Of a DNA stretch of 64,000 bases, positions 31,034 through 41,048 are shown piece by piece. The position numbers and the translations under genes were made by a program. Numbering within the stretch: position 1 is the first letter of the stretch; every line of letters begins with the position of its first letter. The notes beneath the pieces were generated by a model. It searched no databases. It was given only the letters and a program-made list of their open reading frames with translations, and was not told the DNA's origin. The DNA is from Candidozyma auris (taxonomy: Eukaryota; Ascomycota; Pichiomycetes; Serinales; Metschnikowiaceae), in the NCBI RefSeq assembly GCF_003013715.1, contig NC_072813.1:1426001-1490000 (forward strand), written 5' to 3'.

Positions 31034-32211
31034 ATGAAGCTTCTTCTTTACGCCGCCGTTACTTTTGCAGTAAGAGTATGACACACCCCGTAGGCCACAT
31101 TCAAGTCTAGCTCTAACTCTAGTCAAACCCAGAGTGGACAGATTGCGATGACTGCTCTGCTATAACCACTCCGTCCTCGTTGAAGGGTACTCTTACTTAT
31201 ACTGGTCCCGTGGAACCTGGGACCACTCAAGCTCTGCGTGAGCCTGATGTGGAATCGAGTCCACCTTTCACTGTGCCTCCCAGTACTATAATACCCTCCC
31301 AGGAGCCCACTGAATCTCCTGAGAGACCCGTTGAATCCACCACTAAGACCAGTACGAATGCCATTGAGCCACCTACTGAAACAGCTTCTCCATCTACTGA
31401 ACCAACGTCCGATCTGCCAGGAACACAGGTTACTACTCCACCCGCTGTAGAAAATACGAGTGCTACAACCCCAAAACTCTCTGGTGAGCCTACCCAGGAG
31501 CCCAATCCTACCATTAGCTCTTGGTGCGTGATATCCACCTTCACAAGTGTCGTCCCACTGACTTCGTTAGAGGAAGTGGAGAAGTGCTCTCCGAAAGTGA
31601 TTGAGTCAACTGAGGTGCTGACCTTGTCTGCAACCTCTTACATCACCAACACCAAGGTTGAAGTGAAGCCATCCACTTTGACAGTTACTTCGCTGTTGCC
31701 TGCGAGAAATGGCTTTGATTTCACTAACGGCTCTTATGTGTCATTTACAGAGCACTGCATCACCACAGAGTACACCAGTTACACCACGGGGCACACGGTA
31801 ATGATCTCGTCCTGGCTTGAGACTGTCATCAACACCATCACTTCTTATGTATGCGAGAAATCTGAACAAACGCATACACTCACAGGCAGCTTCTCCACTG
31901 AGACTGGATTGGTAGTACCTGTTACTTCACCTCCAGCTCAAGGAACGGTAATCACCACTCCTGCTTCAAAAACTACTGCTCCAAGTGAAACCTCAGTTTC
32001 CACTGCTGCTCCATACCCTACTGGTCAGTCTGGTCTCATCAGTACCTCTGTTATCCCTGGTACTCCAGTTGGCTCAATTTGTGCTACTAGAACCGTCTAC
32101 GTCACTAAAACACAAGCATGTGCTTTTGTTCAGCCCTCGAATGCTGCCAATGGCTTGTCTCCCAGCTCTATCATGGAAGCCTTGGGCATGCTTTTGATCA
32201 TGGCTTTGTGA
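31034..32211 (+). CDS. GPI-anchored Ser/Thr-rich cell-wall protein, two exons (31034-31069, 31123-32211)
   Basis: The large ORF has no ATG near its start. A 12-codon exon upstream, MKLLLYAAVTFA, is a good signal peptide and is followed by GTAAGA. A 53-bp intron ending in CTCTAAC-TCTAG joins it in frame (phase 0) to the main ORF, which opens with SNPEWTDCDDCSATITP. The predicted protein has 374 aa: a Thr/Pro/Ser-rich half with many PTE/PSTE motifs, a Cys-containing middle (SSWCVISTFTSVV, EHCITTEYTSY, TSYVCEKSE), and a hydrophobic end (SIMEALGMLLIMAL) after Asn/Gly residues that could serve as the GPI attachment site. This is the layout of yeast wall mannoproteins and adhesins. I cannot name a family. 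Without the intron the reading frame from 31034 ends after 15 codons. Confidence 0.75.
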
Positions 32212-32376
32212 TCTCATCATGGTGCTTTCCATTGCTGAATTCCTTTTATATTTTTTCCTTCTTCATTTTTCATTTTGTTTCTGATTCTTACCTCTAATTT
32301 GGTTTTATACGCTGATGTTGGATTATTTAAACCCTTCTTCTCCCCTCGTTGTGCTGCCCCCACCGCACTGCGAGTT

Positions 32377-32387
32377 TTTTGCAGCCA
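32377..32387 (-). promoter_or_regulatory. Recurrent word, variant TTTTGCAGCCA
   Basis: 156 bp before the Rim4-like start, just upstream of its TATA box. Confidence 0.55.
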
Positions 32388-32416
32388 TTTTCGATTCTCG
32401 CACCTCGTTCCGTTAC

Positions 32417-32424
32417 TATATAAA
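32417..32424 (+). promoter_or_regulatory. TATA box of the Rim4-like gene
   Basis: TATATAAA, 119-126 bp before the ATG at 32543. It lies downstream of the in-frame ATG at 32315, which argues against using that earlier start. Confidence 0.55.
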
Positions 32425-32542
32425 CCCATCAATTTCCCCGATTCGTAGTTTTCTCTTAGAAACCACATTCCTCTCAAGAGAACGAACTCGATTGTTTTTC
32501 ATAATCACTTCACACTTTCTCAAACACGTAAGCATCCCACCC

Positions 32543-33910
32543 ATGTCGTACTCTATTAACCCTAAACCTGAGCCCTTAGGCTCCTGGTCTGCCAATGTTC
32601 TCAACACGAAAAAGACCACCTCTTCTAAACAAAAAAGCCCTAAGCCGCTGCTTCCCTTTGGTCTTCGTTTTGCTGAAAGCTCCATTGCAGCGGTCACACC
32701 GGCGAACCTTGCCGTCAACGGAAGTGACGCCGATTCTGCTGCTCTTCCCCTTCGCCTTGACTCTGCTGTCAAAAAAGATGTCGCTCAAACCACCCCCTCT
32801 GCTCCGAACCTTGACTATAAGGGTAAGCCTTCGGCATGCGTATTTGTGGCGAGTCTTCTCGCTTCCAAGTCTGACGTAGAGTTGTGCAAATCTGTCACTG
32901 ATCACTTTGAGGGGTACGGCAAGATCGCCAACGTCAAGGTGTTGAGAGACTACAACAGCAGGCCCTATGCTTTCGTTCAGTACACCAACGATGATGATAG
33001 TAAGCTCGCTATCAAGTGTAGCAACAACTCGTTGCTTGATGGTCGCTACATCCGGTGTGAGCCTGCCAAGGTGAATCGAACCTTGTTCATTACGAGCTAT
33101 GAGGCAGTCGTCAAGGGCGAAGTGGCCCAGGTGGTCAAAAAGTTTGGAGAAACCGAACTTGTCGTTGCTAGCAACGGGTATGGCCAGATCAAGTCGGGCC
33201 AAGCTGACGACGACGCGTGTCGCTTCTGGTTCGTCAAGTTCTGTTACCGTGACGACGCCATCAGGGCGTTTGCCAGCTTGACTGACAACTCGCAGTTCAA
33301 TGTGGAGTGGGCCAAGAATGTCGAGGATCAGTCGACTCATGGCAGGTTCGATAAGTACACCATTTTCATCGGTCAGTTGAGCAGAATCGTCACCGAGGCC
33401 GACGTCGAGGCCCACTTCTCCAAGCGTGGTAAGGTCAGAACAACCTCTGTGGTGCACAAACCAACAACCTCCTACGCATTTGTGACATTTGAGGACGAAG
33501 CTTCAGCTGCCAGTGCCGTTGCCAAGGACAATCATACCATGTTCATGGAGAAGAACATCAATGTTCAGTACCGTGAGCTCAGCAGCTACCCCAAAATGAT
33601 CTTGTCTTCGGATATGCCGGTCGTTTTGGCACCTCCGCCGGTACATAGTAAGTTCAAGACGGCTGCTAGAGCCAAGCACAATGAGTCCTACCCAGGTTTC
33701 AATAACAAGGGTGATATCGTCAACCCCAGAGGAAATCTGGCTTTTAGATCCAGAAGAACGCCTCTGTTTGATCGGCACAGGAGAGAGTGGGATCACGGTG
33801 CAGATAGCAAGGGTTCCTGGCCCAGGTCTCGCTACGGTACGGGTGCTTCTGAAGATGATGAGAACTACGGGCAAGGCAACAAGTACTACCTCCTAGCATA
33901 CGAGGAATGA
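32543..33910 (+). CDS. RIM4: RNA-binding protein with three RRMs, Rim4-like
   Basis: 455 residues from the ATG at 32543. Three RRMs can be read. RRM1 at about 98-180 has ACVFVASLLA and RPYAFVQYTND. A divergent RRM2 at about 180-260 has RTLFITSYE and CRFWFVKF. RRM3 at about 270-350 has YTIFIGQLS and TSYAFVTFED. RRM1 and RRM2 run directly into each other through a CEPAKVNRTLF segment, as in Rim4, the meiotic translational repressor of S. cerevisiae. Yeast Rim4 has a long low-complexity C-terminus (713 aa in total); here the tail after RRM3 is only about 100 residues, basic and Arg/Tyr-rich. If the assignment is right, a role in sporulation is possible but not shown. Other multi-RRM proteins such as Mrn1 remain alternatives. 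An in-frame ATG at 32315 precedes the TATA box and is not used. Confidence 0.6.
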   Translation: MSYSINPKPEPLGSWSANVLNTKKTTSSKQKSPKPLLPFGLRFAESSIAAVTPANLAVNGSDADSAALPLRLDSAVKKDVAQTTPSAPNLDYKGKPSACVFVASLLASKSDVELCKSVTDHFEGYGKIANVKVLRDYNSRPYAFVQYTNDDDSKLAIKCSNNSLLDGRYIRCEPAKVNRTLFITSYEAVVKGEVAQVVKKFGETELVVASNGYGQIKSGQADDDACRFWFVKFCYRDDAIRAFASLTDNSQFNVEWAKNVEDQSTHGRFDKYTIFIGQLSRIVTEADVEAHFSKRGKVRTTSVVHKPTTSYAFVTFEDEASAASAVAKDNHTMFMEKNINVQYRELSSYPKMILSSDMPVVLAPPPVHSKFKTAARAKHNESYPGFNNKGDIVNPRGNLAFRSRRTPLFDRHRREWDHGADSKGSWPRSRYGTGASEDDENYGQGNKYYLLAYEE

Positions 33911-34118
33911 GCGGTGATTTTCGAGCCATTGCATAACATTCGAGCGTTAGAGCGGGCCTCTGTTGCTCTGTCTGTTCAATTCTATGTGTTTTTTAATTCA
34001 TTGATCTCACATCTTAAAGCATGCGTCAGTATACAACTCGCGATATAGTAGTATCCTAACTGCACCACTTGAGTACCATACGAAGTGAGCTCAATTGTGC
34101 ACTTCCCTCCACCGCCCG

Positions 34119-35642
34119 ATGCACAGCTGTTCTCTACACGAGTTGGCCCAACATGCCTCTCCCTACAACAACAAAACTCTCAAATACACATTGACGCCAG
34201 ACAAGCTCTCGCAGCTCAGTGAACTCAAGCTCAGGTCGCTTTACTATAAGAAGCCAGACTATGCCTCCATCAGCTCCCAGCCATGGAAGTCTCTGCCAAA
34301 ATACTTCAAGAATGTGTTTATTTCTTCACTTGCCCTAGTCAAAATGAGCGTACATGCCAAGCTGGGAGGATCCATCGAGATTATGGGCATGCTTACTGGC
34401 AAAGTCGTGGGAACCTCGATCGTCGTGATGGACGTGTACTCTCTTCCAGTTGAAGGCACTGAAACGAGAGTGAATGCTCAGAGTGAAGCGTACGAGTACA
34501 TGGTGCAATATCTTGATCTCATGAAGTCTGTAGGCCGTGAAGAAAATATTGTGGGCTGGTACCATTCACATCCAGGATACGGATGCTGGCTCAGTGGAAT
34601 TGATGTTGCTACGCAGAGCTTGAATCAAAATTTTCAGGATCCATACTTGGCGATTGTGGTGGATCCAGTGCAGCTGTCAAACCAGGGTAAAGTCGAAATT
34701 GGTGCATTCAGAACGTTGCCCATCGATCAAGAATCGAACGAGAGTTCCAAGGGAAAGAAAATCAACACAAGCTCCAAATCTAAGATGAAGGACTTTGGGA
34801 TTCACGCAGATCAATATTACCCTTTGGATATAGAATTGTTCAAGAGTAAAGAGGACGAAAAGTGCATCAAGATGATCCTAAATAAGTCGTGGGCATCAAA
34901 TCTCATATATTCTCAAAGTGGCTTGCGTGAGTACAATAAGCGGTTAGTTGATCGAGTGGAGCTGCTTTTGAATGACTTGTCGTTTTCTCGTGATGCCAAA
35001 GATACGAAGCTAGCGGGATCCTTTGCAGCAAGCTTTGAGATGATGATGCACCGTCAAGCACGTAGCGTGAATCCTCATCAGTCCGAACGAATAGCTAGAG
35101 AAGTTTTTCAGGAGAAGCTAGGGCTAGAGAGAGGCGAAGAAGCAGCCATGGGGGACCAATTTGAAGGCGAGGAGGACGACGAAGATGATGGTGACGATGA
35201 CAACGGAGACGATGAGGATGATGATGAAGACGACGATGATGACGAATATGACGACGAGGAGCAGGACTCCAAGGCCGGCAGTGATGATCAGCAAGACGTA
35301 GGCGACGAAGAGGCGCTGCAACCCATGGATACAGACGGAAACCAACTGAACGAGGCAGACGACGGACAACTCGAAATCGGGAATGCAAAGAAGAGACTAC
35401 ATAATTCCGAAGATAGCAGGTCAAGTCTCTGCCTCGGGAATGAGCGGCAGCTTCATTCCATGAGGAAGCGGGTTGCAACCGGAGAAGTGGAGCTGAAGTT
35501 GAGCAATGAGTTGAAAGCCAAATTGCAAAAGGCCCAGAGCAAGCTACGAGAAGATGAGATATATGTCTCAGGAATTGGATATGCGGAATTACTACAGTTG
35601 CTTGCCAGAAGAGCTCAGAGAAAGGCTTTCGGGCTTGATTGA
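34119..35642 (+). CDS. RRI1: COP9 signalosome deneddylase Csn5/Rri1 with acidic C-terminal extension
   Basis: 507 residues from the ATG at 34119 (a TTG eight codons earlier is ignored). The MPN+/JAMM metalloprotease site is complete: Glu87 in IEIMGMLTGK, then HSHPGYGCWLSGID with His149, His151, Ser159 and Asp162. GYGCWLSGID is diagnostic for Csn5 rather than the proteasomal Rpn11. The enzyme removes Nedd8/Rub1 from cullins. A DPYLAIVVDPVQ segment and the later Csn5 region follow. After about residue 345 comes a tail of some 60 almost purely Asp/Glu residues (34.9-35.28 kb of DNA rich in GAC/GAT/GAG), then a Ser-rich region and a conserved-looking end. The S. cerevisiae protein is 440 aa. A downstream gene on the same strand, UBP10, starts 610 bp away. 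Confidence 0.93.
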   Translation: MHSCSLHELAQHASPYNNKTLKYTLTPDKLSQLSELKLRSLYYKKPDYASISSQPWKSLPKYFKNVFISSLALVKMSVHAKLGGSIEIMGMLTGKVVGTSIVVMDVYSLPVEGTETRVNAQSEAYEYMVQYLDLMKSVGREENIVGWYHSHPGYGCWLSGIDVATQSLNQNFQDPYLAIVVDPVQLSNQGKVEIGAFRTLPIDQESNESSKGKKINTSSKSKMKDFGIHADQYYPLDIELFKSKEDEKCIKMILNKSWASNLIYSQSGLREYNKRLVDRVELLLNDLSFSRDAKDTKLAGSFAASFEMMMHRQARSVNPHQSERIAREVFQEKLGLERGEEAAMGDQFEGEEDDEDDGDDDNGDDEDDDEDDDDDEYDDEEQDSKAGSDDQQDVGDEEALQPMDTDGNQLNEADDGQLEIGNAKKRLHNSEDSRSSLCLGNERQLHSMRKRVATGEVELKLSNELKAKLQKAQSKLREDEIYVSGIGYAELLQLLARRAQRKAFGLD

Positions 35643-36252
35643 AAAGTACCCTGAGCAATCTTGAATATAATGTCCTTTATCAAAATGTATAGAGCAGCCG
35701 ATCTGAAAATCGACAGTGGACTGTTATATCTTAATTTTGTTTTGAATGTGTTCAGTTGCATCGACGAACCTTCTACATTTTTAAACCACATGTTCTGACG
35801 TTGAGGGCCATCAGATTTCACACAGAATAAGCTCACTGCAGGTTATCCGCTTGTGTGGCTCATTATTCACTCCAGTGGGTGCAAAACGCGCCAACTGTAG
35901 CGTTCCCTTCGCGGCCCATCTCTAGATCAGAAAGACCAGGAATCAACACAAAAAATTCCGTCTGAGATGTCTACCTCGGTCTAGCCCCAGCAAACATATA
36001 TAAACGCTTGAGAATCCCCTACTTACCTTCCCCATTTCTTATAATTTTGTCTTTATCGCTCTCATCTGCGTCCTCTGTTCTTCCTTCCACTTCGCGCCTG
36101 CGTCTCGTTTTTCCATTTTACATTTTTTTCCCTCGATCCATCTGCTATATGGCCTTCTTCGCACCCAGCAACACCTTCACCAGGCTTCTCAAGTGTGATT
36201 TGCAACTGCTCCACCAGGACCCCCAAAATAGCACAACGTCGCCCGAAATCCC
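35643..36252. other. Intergenic region upstream of UBP10
   Basis: 610 bp. A TATATAAA box lies at 35997-36004, 249 bp before the UBP10 ATG, and the leader after it is pyrimidine-rich. A TGGGTGCAAAA variant of the recurrent word is at about 35877. No gene was seen. Confidence 0.5.
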
Positions 36253-38280
36253 ATGTCCAACCCGTTGGTAGACAGGATTCTTAGCAACCCGCTCACTTTT
36301 GTGGCGGCAAAACAACCAGAAAAAGAGTCCTCTGCAGAAAAGCACCCGTCCTACATTGTACTAGGCAACGAAGATCACCGCAAGCATGATAGCAGAAACG
36401 ACGCCTCTTTTTTGAAACCAAAGAAACAAAACGTGGCCAAAGTGAAGCCTCGTTCAATGGCTGACACCATCGCTGCATACACGGGGAGAAAGTATATGAG
36501 TAAAGCAGAGAAGAAGGCGTCCAAGAAGGCAGCTAGGGAAGGTGCGAAGCAAGGAGAAGAAGAAGATGCACAGAAAGTTGACTCAAAGTCACTGGATGAC
36601 GAAAGCCACAGCGACGACAGCTCCAGTGACTCAAGCTCTGAGTCTCACTACGAACTGGCTCTGGAATTCCATACCGATCTGTCGTTCCATGGGTTTCGCA
36701 CCTCAAGCGATGACGATGTCAAGTCGGACACTTCGGAAGCCGAGGCGAGCCGAGAAGAGACCGATGATGATGACGTGGCCATAAAAGATGACGATGATAA
36801 CGACGAGGATTCTGATGATGAAACTTACGATGAAGAGGATGCTGCGGACGACGACAGCAATGACGAGGAAGCGATGGACGATGAGGATGAGCTGGGCCCA
36901 AGGCCTGGTGCAGATAAAGTAAGCAGCGCCAGTCCTGGCGCTTCGGAGGAGAGCAGTGATAGCAAGGAGGATTTGCATCTGCTTAAAATGGACCTTTTGG
37001 CTGACGCCAGAAAGGCTGACGCCGAAAGGGCCGACGCCGCTAGTGAAGAGTCTCAAGAGCTACAAGTCAAGGCTAAGGCAGAAGCAACCACATCTCGCAC
37101 ATTGCTGCTTGGGAAGCACCCAGAAGGACACTTCAAAATTACAGAACCTGCTATAGACAGAGGGCTGAACGGGTCTCTGCGGATCATCAAGAACTGGACG
37201 GCGAAATTCCGTGGGAAACACCCTGTTGGGCTCCTCAACTTCGGCGTCACTTGCTACATGAACTCGGCCATCCAGCTGATGGTCCACATTCCAGCTGTCC
37301 AGCACTACCTTTTGGAAGTGTTGGAAGGAAAGCACGAGCTTCCGCCTAAAAGTGTTACCCAGACAGTGGCAGAGCTCTCGTATAAGATGTGGGGTTTCAA
37401 TGGTGGCAACAACAGAGGACCTAACAAGTTTGTCAACCCGAAAAAGGTTATTCAAAGGCTCTTTGATATCAATTGCATGATGAGCGAATGGCAGCAAGAG
37501 GACTCGCACGAGTACTTCATGAGTTTGATGTCCCGCTTCCAAGAAGACTCCGTGCCCAAGGGTCGTAAATTGAACGAGAGCATTATGTATGATATCTTCG
37601 GTGGTCTTCTACAACAAGAAGTCATCTGCCGTGAGTGCAACACTGTCAGTACAACCAAGCAAGAGTTTTACGATCTTTCGCTTGGACTCAACAAGAAGAG
37701 AAGAAGCTCAGAAACCGAAGAGATTCCTTGCGGGCGCTATTCGCTCGAAAAGAGCATCAACGAATACTTTTCAACGGAGCTCATAAGGAAGGACAAAGTT
37801 GATGAGAGCTCGGGATACTACTGCGAAAAGTGCAAGAAGCGTACAATGGCAACAAAGAAGTCTGTCATCGAACTGAGTCCTGAAACCTTGATGGTGCATT
37901 TAAAGAGATTTAAGTTTAATGGCAGCTCTTCCTCAAAGGTGAAACAACCGATCATATATCCAGAATACCTCGACTTGACCCCCTTCACGCTAACAAACCA
38001 ATCCACCAAGTACCAGCTCATTTCAGTGATTGTACACGAAGGAAGGTCGATACTGTCTGGACACTACGTTTGTCATTGTCTCCAGCCCGATGGTACGTGG
38101 TCAACGTATGACGACGAGTACATCAACAAAACTGACGAGAGAATGGCCATGAGCGATCCTTCAGCTTATTGTCTCATATACACCAAACTTACACCAAAGG
38201 ACACTAGTACAACAACCAACGGCATTAGCAAGAAGAGAAGAAGAGATGACGGGCCTGTGACCAAAAAGGCCAAGCATTAG
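36253..38280 (+). CDS. UBP10: Ubiquitin-specific protease Ubp10 (Dot4)
   Basis: 675 residues. The first 320 residues are charged and include long Asp/Glu/Ser blocks. The USP domain begins at GLLNFGVTCYMNSAIQ, with the catalytic Cys at residue 334. It uses GVTC instead of the common GNTC, a substitution I recall in Ubp10 of S. cerevisiae. A zinc ribbon is formed by CREC and CEKC, and the His box SGHYVCHCLQPDG has the catalytic His at 604, with a late Asp in YDDEYI. Ubp10 removes ubiquitin from H2B and PCNA and affects silencing; the protein is nuclear, consistent with the basic end KKRRRDDGPVTKKAKH. In S. cerevisiae UBP10 (YNL186W) lies beside MRPL19 and NPR1, which are also in this window. 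Confidence 0.93.
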   Translation: MSNPLVDRILSNPLTFVAAKQPEKESSAEKHPSYIVLGNEDHRKHDSRNDASFLKPKKQNVAKVKPRSMADTIAAYTGRKYMSKAEKKASKKAAREGAKQGEEEDAQKVDSKSLDDESHSDDSSSDSSSESHYELALEFHTDLSFHGFRTSSDDDVKSDTSEAEASREETDDDDVAIKDDDDNDEDSDDETYDEEDAADDDSNDEEAMDDEDELGPRPGADKVSSASPGASEESSDSKEDLHLLKMDLLADARKADAERADAASEESQELQVKAKAEATTSRTLLLGKHPEGHFKITEPAIDRGLNGSLRIIKNWTAKFRGKHPVGLLNFGVTCYMNSAIQLMVHIPAVQHYLLEVLEGKHELPPKSVTQTVAELSYKMWGFNGGNNRGPNKFVNPKKVIQRLFDINCMMSEWQQEDSHEYFMSLMSRFQEDSVPKGRKLNESIMYDIFGGLLQQEVICRECNTVSTTKQEFYDLSLGLNKKRRSSETEEIPCGRYSLEKSINEYFSTELIRKDKVDESSGYYCEKCKKRTMATKKSVIELSPETLMVHLKRFKFNGSSSSKVKQPIIYPEYLDLTPFTLTNQSTKYQLISVIVHEGRSILSGHYVCHCLQPDGTWSTYDDEYINKTDERMAMSDPSAYCLIYTKLTPKDTSTTTNGISKKRRRDDGPVTKKAKH

Positions 38281-38404
38281 CATGTTAAAAGCATCACTGT
38301 AATAACCACTAATTTCAAATATAATTCCTTAATTGAGCACTGTAAACCAACCTATAAAATAATCAAAAGCCAAACGGAGATGTGTATAGAGAAGAAAAGA
38401 TGGG

Positions 38405-38432
38405 GGAGAGAGAGAGAGAGGGAGAGAGAGAT
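38405..38432 (+). repeat. GA dinucleotide repeat
   Basis: (GA)n with two GG interruptions in the 236-bp gap between UBP10 and the convergent MOH1-like gene. Confidence 0.8.
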
Positions 38433-38516
38433 ATGACAGAAAGAAATAGAAGGGAGATGGGGCCCATGTCATAGGGGTATAATTAAGTCCTCCCCCTTTG
38501 CCAACTTTGCATGAAT

Positions 38517-39185
38517 CTAAGCATCGACAAAAACATTCTGGTCCTCGTCATGCTCATCGAATTCGTCTTTCACAGACACAAACCGCAGCAGCAGCAGATG
38601 GGAGCCTCTAGCCGCGCGAGGATGGGGTATGTTCAGCAGAGGCAGCAGCAGCAGCAGCAGCAGGTCGAGCTTGACATGCACGGAGCCAAACTTGAACTCG
38701 TCCGAGCGTCTTCTGCGGAAGGATTCGAGGGAGGACTCATCGTCAAAAGAGCTTGTAGCACTATTAGCTGAGGAACGGCGACGACGCAGCAGTCTTGCCT
38801 GTTGCAAAAGAGATGCAGTTGAAGTGTGGTTGGGCACTTCCCTGATAAAGGCCCTCTCAACCACATACTTACCTTCCTTGTACTGTTCAGCGTAGGCAGC
38901 CAGCTTCTTGTAGAACCAGCCCAAGGTGGTGTGGCACTGGGAGCAGCAAATGTCATTGACAACGTAGATGCCTGTTCTGAACTGCTTCTCCTGGTCAGGC
39001 CCCATGGGCTGGACATTGATAAGCTTATCGACCAAGTAGGCGGGCCCGGAGGCGCCCGTGAACTGGTCAGAGATCACCAAATTGGAAAGACAGAGGTGGG
39101 ACAGGCATTCGTTGCACACAAAGATCTTGTTGTTCTTTGAGTCGTAGGAGGTGTTTTCAAAGAACTCTGTGCTTTTCAACCCCAT
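38517..39185 (-). CDS. MOH1: Yippee (YPEL)-family zinc protein with CTG-repeat tail, Moh1-like
   Basis: 222 residues from the ATG at 39185. Residues 1-115 form a Yippee domain: CNECLSHL, the FTGASGPAYLVDK core, GIYVVNDICCSQC, and TLGWFYKK followed by EQYKEGKYVVE, giving the two CXXC pairs about 50 residues apart that bind one zinc. Moh1 of S. cerevisiae (138 aa) has the same start (MGL) and the same YKEGK ending. The 90 residues after the domain have no counterpart. They contain RRRR stretches and a segment coded by seven CTG codons (38643-38663 on the plus strand as CAG), plus shorter CTG runs. With CTG as serine this tail is Ser/Arg-rich; with the standard code it would look like a false membrane segment. 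The molecular role of Yippee proteins in yeast is poorly known. Confidence 0.85.
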   Translation of the reverse strand: MGLKSTEFFENTSYDSKNNKIFVCNECLSHLCLSNLVISDQFTGASGPAYLVDKLINVQPMGPDQEKQFRTGIYVVNDICCSQCHTTLGWFYKKLAAYAEQYKEGKYVVERAFIREVPNHTSTASLLQQARLLRRRRSSANSATSSFDDESSLESFRRRRSDEFKFGSVHVKLDLLLLLLLPLLNIPHPRAARGSHLLLLRFVSVKDEFDEHDEDQNVFVDA

Positions 39186-41048
39186 AGTGGCACGGGAGGA
39201 GGGTGGGGTTGAAAAGAAAAAGATGGCAGAAGGTCAACAAATTGACCTAGCGATACAAAAGGGAGGATGGGCTTGTTGAAGTGGATGGGTAGCTTCCTGA
39301 AGTTGTTGGAACGCTGGGGGGTTGAACCGCTTCGGAGTAACGGTTGCGATAAGAATACGGATAAGCGTCAGGGGTAAACCTTAGGCGGGAGTCCTGGCAG
39401 GGATATAGGCTATAAGAAGGGGTGGAAACAATAAAAGCAGCCGCTGGAGAAATACTATCGCAAACACACTGTGGTCAGAAAAGAAAAAAAGAAGTAGGTA
39501 AGCGTTTCACTACATGCCCAATTGTGTGCTCCAACATGTTACCGTAGGGGGGTACCCAAGTGCAGAGGCATAAAAGCGCACTAACCGCACCAGGAGTCAT
39601 GTCGTGGAGCGAGATATGGGTAAGGAGAGAAAGGAGCCAAACAAAACCAAACAAAAAAAAAAAACAAAAGATCACTGGAGCGGTTTAACCCTCAAAGCCC
39701 GAAAATCTAAGTGACCTCTGAGGTTTTCCCCAACTTCTCCCCAGCTTCCCCCGGGAATCCCTGAAAGCGACTCCAAGGCCCAGTTGACCCATTTTGTGGG
39801 CCACTGCGGGACTTGTCACCCATGTCGCAGCCAGAGTCAGGACAGTGGAGGCAGGCAGAGGCAGGAAAGCGAGTGTGCGAGAGGAGGGCAGCGAAAAGCG
39901 ATGTCTTCAAGAGAACACATTTACAAGATAGCTGTAGAAGAAAAAAAATAAAAAAGAAAGGAAATCCTAACTGCATCGAGAGGGTCAATTGGAAACTGTC
40001 AGATCATTCAAATTACTCTGAACATCATAACCCCCCGAAATGTGTTGCTCTCGTCTGTCTCACCCACTTTGTGATCGGGGCAATGTCGCAGGCGTGGTTG
40101 CGAAAATGAAAGACGGGCCCAGGCAGGAAGCAGGCAGAAAAGAAGAAGCCAGACATTATTGTCCGGAGACCCGATACGGTAACAGCAGAGAATTGTGAAT
40201 GAATATGCCTGCCGCCTGCTAGCTGCCAGCCGGCAGTGGCAAAAGAGGGGTCCAAGAAAAACGGCTTTTGTTTGCCAGTGGAGGTTGTGTTCGGCCGAAC
40301 GGTGTCTGAGGTCAAGGGTATTATTGCGAGAGCAGGTGGTGAGCATTGAGGGCACTTAGTTTTCGGTTTTGGGCAACTGCGCTCGCTTTGGGCAGCGCCA
40401 GGGCTGCTTTGGGGCTGCCGAAGGTAGCCAAGGATGACATGGTGGTAGTGGCAGGCGGAGGCAAACGGAGAGAGGGCAACTGAGGAGGGACTTTTTTTTT
40501 TTATTTTTTTTTTTTTTTTTCCTTGTGGCAATGGGTTTACTGGAAATAGTAGACGAGTGTTCGTTTTGGTAGCCACTGATAGGCTGGGCCGGATACTCGG
40601 TATAAGGTGTGGAGGGTTAGAGTTGTGCAAAGAACAGGTACAATTGGTCCTTTGTGAAAAATACAAAGTAAGCTTTAGAGTTTTGGCGTCATTTTTTTCG
40701 ATACTGCTTTCGAATTCTGCTTCGGATTTGGCTTTGGACATTGTCTCCTGGCTGTTGATTGGCCCTTGCGCTCATTCCTGAGGAATTTTGCACCCAAACG
40801 TAGCCACCTCCGAAGGGGTCTTTGGCGTGGTTTTCGTTGCTCTCGGGCCATGAAAACTGATCTGTAGTTGATCATCTTTCATTGACCAACTTCGGTCAGC
40901 TGTTGTGGCTACACTTGTTGCTATGTACAACTTGTTCAGGAGGTCAAGCCCCTAAGGTTCTTCTCACATGCATCGTTCTTTTACTGTTTATTCTGTTAAC
41001 CATCCTCTTTATGTATGGAATGCTTGTATTTACATGAAAAATTGTTTC
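39186..41048. other. 1.86-kb upstream region of the MOH1-like gene
   Basis: No convincing gene. It contains near copies of the recurrent word at 39823 (TGTCGCAGCCA) and 40095 (TGGTTGCGAAA), an A-run at about 39651-39665 and a long T tract at 40490-40520. The minus-strand ORF at 40025-40741 starts with ATG but is built around the Lys codons of that T tract and has no domain. The right end is the 3' flank of MRPL22. Confidence 0.55.
40490..40520 (+). repeat. Poly-T tract, interrupted
   Basis: About 11 T, one A, then about 17 T. Such long tracts exclude nucleosomes in yeast promoters. Confidence 0.7.

Noticed and set aside
32576..33457. 293-codon minus-strand ORF
   Set aside because: Antisense to the three-RRM gene, whose own protein has clear domains.
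40025..40741. 238-codon minus-strand ORF with an ATG
   Set aside because: Its length depends on a poly-T tract read as Lys codons; composition is random and it fills the MOH1-like promoter.
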